A stretch of DNA of 64,000 nucleotides from an uncultured Sphaerochaeta sp. (lineage in GTDB: Bacteria; Spirochaetota; Spirochaetia; Sphaerochaetales; Sphaerochaetaceae). A program made the translations under genes and the position numbers. Each line of letters starts with the position of its first letter. Position 1 is the first letter of the stretch. Below are positions 1-7,593 of this stretch, piece by piece. The notes under the pieces were generated by a model that did not search any database, had not been told where the DNA came from, and worked only from the letters and a program-made list of their open reading frames with translations. The DNA lies in contig NZ_OY763408.1 in NCBI RefSeq assembly GCF_963667405.1, positions 1 through 64,000 of the forward strand, written 5' to 3'.

Positions 1-1455
1 AAGAGCAATCCTCAATTCAACAACCGAAACAATCGCAACCAGCAGAGTCGTGGCCACGCCAAGAACTCCTTCCAGAAAAGTCAGAGTTTTGGTTCCAATC
101 GCCCCATGCGTCAGAACCAGATGGATGAGTCCTCCCTTGACCTGAATATCGAGGAGCATCCTGAAGCACCTGTTCTCCTGCTTGAGCACTATACCAATCT
201 TTCCATTGATGAACTGAGGAAAGTTGGCATTGAGCGTGGCATGCAAGCCGACACCATCCTTGATCTGCGCAAGCAGGAAATTGTGGCCGAAATCTTGCGG
301 ATCCACACCACAGCCGGTGGGGTCATCGTGGGAACCGGGACGCTGGAAATCCTTCCTGACGGATTTGGATTCCTGCGTTCTCCGTTCAATAGTTACCTTT
401 CGGGCTTGGAGGATGTGTATGTATCCCCCGCCCAGATCAAGAGTCTCTACCTGAAGACCGGCGATGTCGTGTACGGACAGATCAGGACACCAAGGGAGAA
501 TGAACGCTTCTTTGCCATCCTCAAGATCCTCAAGGTGAATGGTGATGAGCCCATCGTGGCAAAGATGCGGGTGCCGTTTGACAGCCTTACCCCCCTCTTT
601 CCCGACCAGCGGCTTCGTCTGGAAACGCTTGAGGAAGATATGTCTGCACGTATCATCGACATGTTCTGTCCGATCGGGAAAGGCCAGCGTTCGCTGATTG
701 TTGCCCCTCCCCGTACCGGTAAGACGGTGCTTTTGCAGAAAATCGCCAATTCGATCAGCACCAACCACCCTGAGGTGGTGTTGATGGTACTGCTGGTCGA
801 TGAACGCCCCGAGGAAGTGACGGACATGCGCCGCCACGTCAAAGGCGAGGTAATCGCTTCCACCTTTGATGAGCAGGCGAGCCGACACGTACAGGTAGCC
901 GAGATGGTCATCGAGAAGGCCAAGCGCCTGGTGGAGCACAAGAAGGATGTCGTCATCCTCCTTGACTCCATCACCCGTCTTGCCCGTGCTTACAACCAGA
1001 CCGTCCCCGCCAGCGGAAAGATCCTCAGCGGTGGCGTCGACTCCAATGCACTGCACAAGCCCAAACGCTTCTTTGGTGCCGCCCGAAACATTGAGTTCGG
1101 AGGAAGCCTTACCATCATCGCAACCGGTTTGATCGAGACCGGATCGAGAATGGATGAGGTTATTTTCGAAGAGTTCAAGGGCACCGGCAACAACGAAATC
1201 ATTCTGGATAGAAGACTTGCAGACAAACGCTTGTGGCCTGCAATCAACATCAAGAAGAGCGGAACACGTCGTGAAGACCTGTTGCTGCCCCCTGATGAGG
1301 CAGCTCGGATCTGGCTTACCCGTAATGCGGTCAATGATATGGACGATCAGGAGATGACTCCGTTCCTCATTGACAAAATACGGAAGACAAAGGATAATGA
1401 GGCGTTCTTGCGTTCGATCAATACCGGGATTCCTTCGGGTTCTGCGGCATATTAG
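1..1455 (+). CDS. rho: Transcription termination factor Rho (5' end cut off by window)
   Basis: Hexameric RNA helicase/ATPase that ends transcription at Rho-dependent sites. The frame is open back to base 1, so the gene starts before the window. The first 35 visible codons are rich in Asn, Gln, Arg and Ser (for example [13 protein letters not shown]), a low-complexity N-terminal insertion seen in Rho of some phyla. The usual body follows from about base 124: an N-terminal helical domain, a cold-shock-like RNA-binding domain (GFGFLRS), the Walker A segment PPRTGKT, the Walker B/DERPEE region and the C-terminal motor. An in-frame ATG at 106 exists, but the continuous open frame upstream makes it unlikely to be the start. 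rpmE follows 70 bases downstream. Confidence 0.97.
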   Translation, partial: KSNPQFNNRNNRNQQSRGHAKNSFQKSQSFGSNRPMRQNQMDESSLDLNIEEHPEAPVLLLEHYTNLSIDELRKVGIERGMQADTILDLRKQEIVAEILRIHTTAGGVIVGTGTLEILPDGFGFLRSPFNSYLSGLEDVYVSPAQIKSLYLKTGDVVYGQIRTPRENERFFAILKILKVNGDEPIVAKMRVPFDSLTPLFPDQRLRLETLEEDMSARIIDMFCPIGKGQRSLIVAPPRTGKTVLLQKIANSISTNHPEVVLMVLLVDERPEEVTDMRRHVKGEVIASTFDEQASRHVQVAEMVIEKAKRLVEHKKDVVILLDSITRLARAYNQTVPASGKILSGGVDSNALHKPKRFFGAARNIEFGGSLTIIATGLIETGSRMDEVIFEEFKGTGNNEIILDRRLADKRLWPAINIKKSGTRREDLLLPPDEAARIWLTRNAVNDMDDQEMTPFLIDKIRKTKDNEAFLRSINTGIPSGSAAY

Positions 1456-1478
1456 GACCAAGTGAAGTACAGAAGTTT

Positions 1479-1502
1479 TTCTGCTGCGTACAGCCAGCAG
1501 AA
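1479..1502 (+). promoter_or_regulatory. Perfect 8-bp hairpin in the rho-rpmE spacer
   Basis: TTCTGCTG (1479-1486) and CAGCAGAA (1495-1502) form a perfect 8-bp stem with an 8-base loop. There is no following T-tract, so it does not look like an intrinsic terminator. It lies 23 bases before the rpmE start codon, just upstream of the GGAGG ribosome-binding site. It could stabilise or process the rho-rpmE transcript or affect L31 translation; that role is inference. Confidence 0.4.
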
Positions 1503-1525
1503 TACATATTCCTGGAGGAACTGAA

Positions 1526-1729
1526 ATGAAAGACGGAATACACCCCCGCTATGAACTGACTGAAGTCCGTTGCTCTTGTGGCAACGTGATCAAGACCAAG
1601 ACCACTGCAAAGAGCCTCGAGCTCGATATTTGCTCTGCTTGTCACCCCTTCTTCACCGGAACCCAGAAGATGGTCGATACCGCTGGTCGTATCGAGCGCT
1701 TCAAGAAGCGGTACGGTTTGGAAAAATAA
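1526..1729 (+). CDS. rpmE: 50S ribosomal protein L31, zinc-binding type
   Basis: Small protein of the large ribosomal subunit, 67 aa. It begins MKDGIHPRY and carries four cysteines at residues 16, 18, 36 and 39 (CSC and CSAC), so it is the C+ form that holds a zinc ion. A strong GGAGG lies 10 bases before the ATG. The order rho then rpmE is common in bacteria. A strong intrinsic terminator follows directly, so the transcription unit ends here. Zinc-type L31 is often replaced by a zinc-free paralogue when zinc is scarce; no such paralogue is in this window, although a Zur system lies near 30 kb. Confidence 0.97.
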   Translation: MKDGIHPRYELTEVRCSCGNVIKTKTTAKSLELDICSACHPFFTGTQKMVDTAGRIERFKKRYGLEK

Positions 1730-1740
1730 TGAGCCTATGA

Positions 1741-1767
1741 AAACCACCAGTGATGGTGGTTTTTTTT
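1741..1767 (+). terminator. Intrinsic terminator after rpmE
   Basis: AAACCACC (1741-1748) pairs with GGTGGTTT (1755-1762) around a 6-base loop, and an uninterrupted T-run continues to 1767. It ends the rho-rpmE unit. Confidence 0.92.
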
Positions 1768-1851
1768 AAGGTTTTGGGACCTTCTGCCGTGCATCTTTCG
1801 ATTATGTGGGAAGATGCGTCATTGCCGGACTCTACAAAAATAGGTTTTTTG

Positions 1852-1880
1852 TTGCATTATGCCGACAAGTATCCTAAAAT
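1852..1880 (+). promoter_or_regulatory. Candidate sigma-70 promoter for the galactokinase-like/surE operon
   Basis: TTGCAT (1852-1857), a 17-base spacer and TAAAAT (1875-1880) lie 25 bases before the ATG at 1906. The match is by eye only. No clear regulator site is visible around it, although a 7-bp inverted repeat GCATCTT/AAGATGC lies further upstream at 1791-1817. Confidence 0.5.
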
Positions 1881-1905
1881 TGACCCATAAAAATTAGGTT
1901 GGGGA

Positions 1906-3075
1906 ATGGATAACGTTATCAAACAACATAGCAAGGAGTATGGCGAAACTCCGCTGGTCATAGCACAGGTGCCGGGAACCTGCACTTTGCTAGGCAGTTA
2001 TGCAGACGCATGCAGGGGATGGTCCTTGGTTGGATCCGACTCCTCTGTTCTCTATGTTGCTGTGTCGTACCGTGATGACCAATTGGTCCGGCTCACCAAT
2101 GCCACCCTGAACGACCGAAAGCGCTTTTCTCTTGGCAATATCAAGTTTCGCAAGGAAGACCGCTGGGGCAATTACATAAAAGGTGTTGTTGCCATACTGG
2201 CCAACGAAGGCGTGTCGTTCACCGGCCTGAACATCACCGTAGAAGGAAATCTCTTGTATGCTGACAACCAGATGGTCAGTACTGCGTGCAGCCTTGGCAC
2301 CTGTCTCGCCCTGGATGCCTTGCTTGGTCTGAACCTGAGTCTTACCAGCCTGATCAGGATATCCTATCAGGCATGCACCACCTTCAACAACGAGCGGTGC
2401 AAGATCAGTGACTTGCTGACAATGCTCAATGCACAGAAGGGCAAGGTGCTTTTCTTCGATTTGCAACATGTCACCTACAAGGAATTGGGTTTCCCGTTTA
2501 CCGATGCCAACGAAGAGCATGTGGCCATTGTTGTGGACAGCAAGATCAGCCCGAATGCAATGCGGGAAGAAATCAACAGCAAGCGAAGAGCCATAGAGCG
2601 TGCTTTCACTAAGCTCAAGGAGCTGAAGAGTGGTGGTTTCCTGCGGGATTTCCCTGAGAATGAACTGACTGCCAGGGTGGTGCCTCTAGACGAGGAAGCT
2701 CGTCATATCTGCGAATATGTGCTGATGGAATCCCACCTGGCCAATGATGCTGCGTCCCTGCTGAATGCCAAGGATGCTCTGCTCTACGGAAAATTGATGA
2801 ACCGCGTGCAAGCAGGGCTCAGGGACCTCTTGGAGGTTACCTGTCCTGAGGTTGACTGGCTTACAAAACGTGCATCCGAGCTCAACGGGTGCCTGGGATC
2901 GGTCCAGATCTCCAACGGGTTCAGCGGCAATATCATGGTCCTCTTGAGTAAACAGGCGCTTCCAAGTTATATTAGCCGTCTGGAGGATTATGAACACATC
3001 TTTGGCTTCCATCCCCGCTGGTATACCTATGAGGGAAGCGAAGCAGCAAGGGTTGTGTTTCCTGAGCACAGATGA
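1906..3075 (+). CDS. Galactokinase-like GHMP family protein with altered active site
   Basis: A 389-aa protein with galactokinase layout, visible as WGNYIKGVV (compare WANYVRGVV in GalK), the CKISDLLTML segment and the C-terminal SNGFSGNIMVLL. The signature PGRxNLIGEHTDY is changed to PGTCTLLGSYADA at 23-35, which loses the catalytic Arg and the sugar-contact Glu and His. The ATP-binding loop GLSSSAS is changed to VSTACSLG near 124-131. The catalytic-base Asp appears to be kept as D169. It is therefore a GHMP homologue that is probably not a normal galactokinase; it may be a sensor, a pseudo-enzyme or an enzyme for another substrate. It overlaps surE by ATGA. No other galactose gene is nearby. 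Confidence 0.75.
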   Translation: MDNVIKQHSKEYGETPLVIAQVPGTCTLLGSYADACRGWSLVGSDSSVLYVAVSYRDDQLVRLTNATLNDRKRFSLGNIKFRKEDRWGNYIKGVVAILANEGVSFTGLNITVEGNLLYADNQMVSTACSLGTCLALDALLGLNLSLTSLIRISYQACTTFNNERCKISDLLTMLNAQKGKVLFFDLQHVTYKELGFPFTDANEEHVAIVVDSKISPNAMREEINSKRRAIERAFTKLKELKSGGFLRDFPENELTARVVPLDEEARHICEYVLMESHLANDAASLLNAKDALLYGKLMNRVQAGLRDLLEVTCPEVDWLTKRASELNGCLGSVQISNGFSGNIMVLLSKQALPSYISRLEDYEHIFGFHPRWYTYEGSEAARVVFPEHR

Positions 3076-3872
3076 ACATACTGCTGACCAATGATGATGG
3101 GTACCAAAGCGAGGGGCTGAGAACGCTCTCCGAAGCGTTGGTGCGTGCAGGTCATGCAATCTGGATCTGTGCCCCCAGCTCCGAACGAAGTGCCAGCAGC
3201 CACTCCATGACGCTGCGCGGGGAGATCACCATCACCGAGTACGGCAAGAACCGTTACCATTGCAACGGCACTCCCGCAGATTGCATTCTCTACGCATCCA
3301 AGGGCAAGATTTTCCGCACCCAGCCGGATCTGGTCATCAGCGGCATAAACCATGGGTACAACATCTCCACCGACATCCTTTACTCTGGTACGGTGGGGGC
3401 AGCACGAGAAGCAGCCTTGACCGGCTTGCGTTCCATGGCAGTGAGCTGTACCCGTAGCAGTGACGGGACCTTTCCGTTCGAACGCAGCGCAGCCTTTGTC
3501 ATCGAGCATCTGGACGAATTCTATCCATTGACGAGCAGCGAGTGTATCATCAACATCAATGTCCCCGGTGACGGGAATGGGCACTGGAAAAGTGCACAAT
3601 TGAGTTATTTGGACTATCATGATGCGGTGGAGACGAAGCGTGAGGAGCAGACGCGATTCTACGATACCTCCTCGGTCCGTTTCGGAACCTCGGTTGTCCT
3701 TGCCCTCAAAGGCGGTGTCTCTCCTGTGCAGCGATGCAACACACAGGACACCGACTTCCAGGCTGTCCGCGACGGATTCGTCAGCGTCACCGCACTCTCC
3801 ATCCTGCCTCCCGTCCACGCCTCCGTGCAAGCCCAGTTGGAAAAACTGAGCCAGGAGGCATCCCGTGGGTAA
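3072..3872 (+). CDS. surE: 5'/3'-nucleotidase SurE
   Basis: Metal-dependent nucleoside monophosphate phosphatase of the stationary-phase survival family, cytoplasmic, 266 aa. The N-terminus has the metal-binding LTNDDGYQSEG (Asp8, Asp9), followed by the Ser-rich loop APSSERSASSHSMT and the Asn-containing SGINHGYN segment, all typical of SurE. The start ATG overlaps the stop of the upstream galactokinase-like gene (ATGA), so the two are probably translationally coupled. The next gene starts with GTG inside the last codons of surE. Confidence 0.95.
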   Translation: MNILLTNDDGYQSEGLRTLSEALVRAGHAIWICAPSSERSASSHSMTLRGEITITEYGKNRYHCNGTPADCILYASKGKIFRTQPDLVISGINHGYNISTDILYSGTVGAAREAALTGLRSMAVSCTRSSDGTFPFERSAAFVIEHLDEFYPLTSSECIININVPGDGNGHWKSAQLSYLDYHDAVETKREEQTRFYDTSSVRFGTSVVLALKGGVSPVQRCNTQDTDFQAVRDGFVSVTALSILPPVHASVQAQLEKLSQEASRG

Positions 3873-4218
3873 GTGCTGGGAATCGAAATGCACCAAGTGT
3901 GGTCTCTGTTGCCATGAGAAGGCTGTCTACGGCAAGAAGCTGGTGATAGACCTCGATTCCTGGTGTGAATTTTTCGATCCAAAAACCAAGCAATGCACAG
4001 TATATACCCAGCGCTTCACTCGTTGTCAGCGCTGCAAGAAAATGACTTACCTCAGGGCGATGTTCGCTTCCTATCTCCCCGATAGCTGTGGGTATGTTAC
4101 CTGGGCAAGAAGCCATCACATACGGTTTGCCAAGCGACGCATCCTCCAATTCATTCATAGCAAGAACTGTCCCCAAGAAGACTCAGACGACCACCTGTAC
4201 AAAGCATTCCAGGCATAA
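3865..4218 (+). CDS. Cys-rich putative metal-chelating protein (YkgJ/UPF0260-like)
   Basis: A 117-aa protein with an N-terminal CTKCGLCC motif followed by spaced cysteines (CEFF, QCTVY, RCQRCKK), matching the CxxCxxCC zinc- or iron-cluster-binding family. No enzyme activity is established for the family. The start is a GTG at 3865, chosen because AGGAGG (3853-3858) lies 6 bases before it and the first Cys motif follows within ten residues. The gene overlaps the end of surE by 8 bases and is probably the last gene of the galK-like/surE operon. Confidence 0.8.
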   Translation: MGKCWESKCTKCGLCCHEKAVYGKKLVIDLDSWCEFFDPKTKQCTVYTQRFTRCQRCKKMTYLRAMFASYLPDSCGYVTWARSHHIRFAKRRILQFIHSKNCPQEDSDDHLYKAFQA

Positions 4219-4230
4219 TCGGTACGTGGC

Positions 4231-4260
4231 TTGACCTTTGGGGCCTCGTATAACTATGTT
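4231..4260 (+). promoter_or_regulatory. Candidate promoter for nifS-nifU
   Basis: TTGACC (4231-4236), an 18-base spacer and TATGTT (4255-4260) lie just before a GAGGTG ribosome-binding site and the ATG at 4278. The predicted leader is only about ten bases long. No IscR- or Fur-like palindrome is evident. Confidence 0.45.
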
Positions 4261-4277
4261 GTCTATGAGGTGTATCT

Positions 4278-5438
4278 ATGGAACAGCACATAATTTATTT
4301 GGATAACAATGCGACCACCGTGATGCATGAAGATGTCATCGAAGCGGTCCATGAAGCACATATCCTGTACGGAAACGCTTCCAGCATGCATGGCCTTGGC
4401 CGTGCCTCCGCCCAGGCCATTGAAGAGAGCAGATTGGCGATAGCCGATCTGATCGACTGCTCACCCAAAGAGGTGATTTTCACCAGCGGGGCGAGCGAAG
4501 CAAACAATACTGTCTTCTCCACGATCAGGGAACGTATTGATCTGGGCTCGAAACGGGATCGCATGATCACCACCACGATCGAGCACCCTTCCATCATTGA
4601 GACGGTCAAGTATCTCAAGAGCCGGGGCTACAAGATCGACGAGTGTCCTGTGGACGGGACGGGAATGATCGATCTGGAGGCATTCAAGACCTTGCTCGGG
4701 GAAGATGTCGCTCTGGTTTCGGTCATGACCGGAAACAATGAGATCGGAACGATCCAGCCCATCAGGGAGATTGCACAACTTTCCCATGCAGTCGGAGCCC
4801 TCGTCCACACCGATGCCACCCAGGCAATCGGAAAGATTGAGGTTTCGATGCGGGAGATGGATGTCGACTATCTCAGCCTTTCGGGGCATAAGTTCTATGG
4901 ACCGAAAGGAATCGGCGTACTGGCGGTGAAGACCAAGGCTCCGTTCAGCCCCCTTGTACATGGTGGACACCAGGAGGGAGGCCGACGAGCCGGTACGTAC
5001 AATACCGCTTCCATTGTGGGAATCGGGGTTGCCGCAAGACTTGCCAAGGCGGATTTGCAGGAAGAACATGACAGGCTTTGGTCTCTGAGAGAGATGCTGC
5101 GCAAGGGCATTGAGGAAAGCATCCCCAATGTTGTGGTGAACGGCAACCAGCAGCACTGTCTGCCGGGCACACTGGATGTCTCCTTCCCCCATGCTGAAGG
5201 CGAATCAATCCTGCTGTACCTCGATATGGAAGGAATCATGGTTTCCACCGGAAGTGCCTGTGCAAGTGGTTCGCTTGAACCCAGTTATGTGCTTCTCGCC
5301 TCCGGGGTGGATATTGAGCTGGCGCACGGCTCCATTCGCTTCAGCTTCGGTAGATACAATACCGCCGACGATGTTGCCTATGTATTGGAGAAACTGCCCC
5401 CGATCATCAAGCGTTTAAGGGAGATGTCAACACGATGA
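4278..5438 (+). CDS. nifS: Cysteine desulfurase, NifS type
   Basis: PLP enzyme that takes sulfur from cysteine and passes it to the scaffold protein encoded next door. It is 386 aa. The fold-type I features are clear: DNNATT at the N-terminus, ASEANN, HTDATQ, the PLP-binding lysine K205 in SGHKFYGPKG, and the active-site cysteine C328 in STGSACASG. The gene ends in an ATGA overlap with nifU, the classic NifS-NifU arrangement for Fe-S cluster assembly. There are no nitrogen-fixation genes nearby, so this is more likely the general Fe-S assembly system, as in many anaerobes. Which Fe-S proteins it serves is inference; several lie in this window. Confidence 0.95.
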   Translation: MEQHIIYLDNNATTVMHEDVIEAVHEAHILYGNASSMHGLGRASAQAIEESRLAIADLIDCSPKEVIFTSGASEANNTVFSTIRERIDLGSKRDRMITTTIEHPSIIETVKYLKSRGYKIDECPVDGTGMIDLEAFKTLLGEDVALVSVMTGNNEIGTIQPIREIAQLSHAVGALVHTDATQAIGKIEVSMREMDVDYLSLSGHKFYGPKGIGVLAVKTKAPFSPLVHGGHQEGGRRAGTYNTASIVGIGVAARLAKADLQEEHDRLWSLREMLRKGIEESIPNVVVNGNQQHCLPGTLDVSFPHAEGESILLYLDMEGIMVSTGSACASGSLEPSYVLLASGVDIELAHGSIRFSFGRYNTADDVAYVLEKLPPIIKRLREMSTR

Positions 5439-6043
5439 CAAATTTTATGAGCCAGTGGGTCTACACCCCTGTAGTGAAAGACCATTTCATGAATCCCAGG
5501 AATACCTGGAAAGAAGAAGAGGATTTTCAGGCTGATGGAGTCGGAGAAGTCGGCTCCCTTGCCTGTGGCGACCAGATGCAGATCATGATCAAGGTCGAAG
5601 ACGATAAGATTGCAGACTTGAGGTGGCTCACCTATGGCTGTGCTTCTGCCATCGCAAGCACTTCCATGATGAGTGAGATGGCCATCGGCCTAAGCCTCAA
5701 GGAAGCGTACAACCTCACTCCTGCCATGATCACCGAAGCTCTCGGTGGGCTTCCGGAACACAAGTTCCACTGCTCTGTGCTCGGAGACAAGGCTCTTCGG
5801 GCCGCCATTGATGACTATCTTGAGAAACAAGGCAGGGAGAATCCCTTCAAGAAACATGTGGCAAAGGTAATCTGTGAGTGCAAGAGCGTGACTGACGTGC
5901 AGATCGAGGACCTGGTGAAAACCGGTCAGGCCAAAACGCTGGACCAACTGCAGGAACTGACCGAATACGGGACGGTCTGCGGGAAGTGCAAGCAGGAGGT
6001 CAGCGACCTCTTCGACGAGTACAAGCACATCTACAACGTCTGA
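5435..6043 (+). CDS. nifU: NifU-like Fe-S cluster scaffold protein (IscU + BFD-like [2Fe-2S] domain)
   Basis: A 202-aa scaffold on which Fe-S clusters are built. The N-terminal two thirds form an IscU domain with the three ligand cysteines in SLACGD, YGCAS and HCSVLGDKAL. The C-terminal part is a bacterioferritin-ferredoxin-like [2Fe-2S] domain with VICECKSV and GTVCGKCKQEV. The C-terminal NfU domain found in the long Azotobacter NifU is absent, so this is the short two-domain form. It overlaps nifS by ATGA and is followed by a strong hairpin. Confidence 0.93.
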   Translation: MTNFMSQWVYTPVVKDHFMNPRNTWKEEEDFQADGVGEVGSLACGDQMQIMIKVEDDKIADLRWLTYGCASAIASTSMMSEMAIGLSLKEAYNLTPAMITEALGGLPEHKFHCSVLGDKALRAAIDDYLEKQGRENPFKKHVAKVICECKSVTDVQIEDLVKTGQAKTLDQLQELTEYGTVCGKCKQEVSDLFDEYKHIYNV

Positions 6044-6047
6044 TACC

Positions 6048-6078
6048 AAAAAGCAGAGGCGGCCATTCGGCCGCCTCT
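6048..6078 (-). terminator. Terminator between nifU (+) and uxaE (-)
   Basis: A perfect 10-bp stem, AGAGGCGGCC (6055-6064) with GGCCGCCTCT (6069-6078), encloses an ATTC loop. The T-tract (plus-strand A-run at 6048-6052) follows on the minus strand, so it chiefly ends the uxaE transcript. It may also weaken read-through from nifU. Confidence 0.85.
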
Positions 6079-6082
6079 CCTA

Positions 6083-7576
6083 TCAGGATGCAAATCCAAG
6101 TAAGTGCAGATGCTTTCCGATATGCTTGGCAAGCAGGTCGGCATAGAGCTGTTCCTCGATGGCCAACAAGGAGAAAAACTCATCCTTGAAGAGTTTTCTA
6201 CCGGTGGCATCCGTATCCTCCAGAAGAAACCCATAGGTGATGTGCAGCAACTGTCTGGCATTGTCATCCTCAAGGTAGTGCACGAGCTCTGCATCCTGGG
6301 TTGCATCCAGTGCCTCGATCGCTGAGATATCCGTTGTTACATGGTAGAACGCACGAGCATCTGCAAACCGGTTGAGTGCATGGCGGTGCATCCTTCTGTA
6401 GAGATCCGGATCTTTCAGGGCGACGAGGCGCATCGCCTCCAGCCAGTTTGTGCCGGCTGTCTTGATGTGAAAGCTTCCCTTGATCGTCTTCTGCAGAATC
6501 GGGAAGATGCTGAACTTGTCACTGCCGGAGTGAACACTGAGGCGATATCCGAACTGTTTTGCAATGGCAGTATGTGCAAGCAGGTCCTGCTCAAACAGTG
6601 CAAGGTCCCCGCGATAATCGATACCCTTCTGGAACTCCCCGATGAAACGGGGAGCGAGCGTGGAAACAACCACCTTGCGTCGTTTCAGTTCCAGCGCAAT
6701 GAACAGATGACTCTTTGCGTCGGTGGGGGTGTCGGTCTCATCGATGGAGACTTCGAAATCGAGGCTCACCGCTGACCCTGCAATGTATTTCTCATAGATG
6801 GCTTGGATGAAATCCAATGCACGGTGATAAATGAGGATGTCGCGCTTCAGATGCTCCGCATCAAGGGTGTAGCTCTGGTCCGAAACAGTGAAGACCTGGT
6901 CACGATACCTATCCTCATAGCTCTTGCAAAGTGTTGCATCCATCTGCTCATATCTGGCTTCCACCTCATGGGTGCCCAGGGTGAAGACGGTGTTGTCGAT
7001 CACATCAGAGCTGTCAAGGGTGATCATGGTGACTCCCGCTTCCAGGGCTTTCTCGATGTCTGCTTCCTTCTTCAGATGGTCTCCGTCAGCACCATAGCCG
7101 CCGGTATATCCTTCTTGGAAGACTGCATAGGCAGCCTTGTCGATGACATCCTCGAACGTCCTTCCTGTCAGCGTAAGCTCACGAATACTCTGTTGGGCAA
7201 AGATGGGAAACACCGAGGTTCCCTGCAAAGCACGGATATGGCCGCAAGTAGCTTCCCCAAGTCTGTCTCCCAACCCGATTGATGTCCGCTTGTTTGCATT
7301 TGATTGGGGTTTTGTGTAGGGAAGATAGGAATTGAGCACCAATCGGTTCGCATGGTTGGTTGGACAGATCTTGCATGAGCCTTCGGTCGTTCCCTCCAGT
7401 TCATCAAAAACCGGACCACTTCCGGTGGCTACCAGGTATTTCTCCCTGCCTGCCCTGACCAAGGCGAGCGTGCACTCCCCAAGGCTTGTCTCCGAGCGTT
7501 CATAGAGGGTGATGGGTTTGCCCAATCGCTTCTTCAGTTGCTCCGGTTTGATTCGTTTCTCTTCGTAGAGTTCCAT
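6083..7576 (-). CDS. uxaE: Tagaturonate/fructuronate epimerase family protein
   Basis: A 497-aa protein recognised by overall resemblance to the UxaE family, which interconverts D-tagaturonate and D-fructuronate in hexuronate (pectin, galacturonate) breakdown. Visible landmarks include SCKICPTNHANR, GLGDRLG, GGYGADGDHLK, LDFEVSIDETDTPT and SVHSGSDKFSIFP; the acidic and His residues in these segments are likely metal ligands. It is a cytoplasmic protein with no signal peptide. It lies 17 bases downstream of the nucleoside kinase gene on the same strand, so the two probably share a transcript. Other uronate genes are not in the window. Confidence 0.85.
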   Translation of the reverse strand: MELYEEKRIKPEQLKKRLGKPITLYERSETSLGECTLALVRAGREKYLVATGSGPVFDELEGTTEGSCKICPTNHANRLVLNSYLPYTKPQSNANKRTSIGLGDRLGEATCGHIRALQGTSVFPIFAQQSIRELTLTGRTFEDVIDKAAYAVFQEGYTGGYGADGDHLKKEADIEKALEAGVTMITLDSSDVIDNTVFTLGTHEVEARYEQMDATLCKSYEDRYRDQVFTVSDQSYTLDAEHLKRDILIYHRALDFIQAIYEKYIAGSAVSLDFEVSIDETDTPTDAKSHLFIALELKRRKVVVSTLAPRFIGEFQKGIDYRGDLALFEQDLLAHTAIAKQFGYRLSVHSGSDKFSIFPILQKTIKGSFHIKTAGTNWLEAMRLVALKDPDLYRRMHRHALNRFADARAFYHVTTDISAIEALDATQDAELVHYLEDDNARQLLHITYGFLLEDTDATGRKLFKDEFFSLLAIEEQLYADLLAKHIGKHLHLLGFAS

Positions 7577-7593
7577 ACAGGTATCTCCTTCGC

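Noticed and set aside
1791..1817. GCATCTT/AAGATGC inverted repeat upstream of the galactokinase-like gene as an operator
   Set aside because: It lies well upstream of the best promoter, has a 13-base unrelated spacer, and no nearby regulator gene could be tied to it.
3027..3896. Long minus-strand open frame antisense to surE (289 codons)
   Set aside because: It lies wholly under genes with strong family matches on the plus strand, its translation is Cys/His/Gly-rich with no recognisable domain, and it has no ribosome-binding site.
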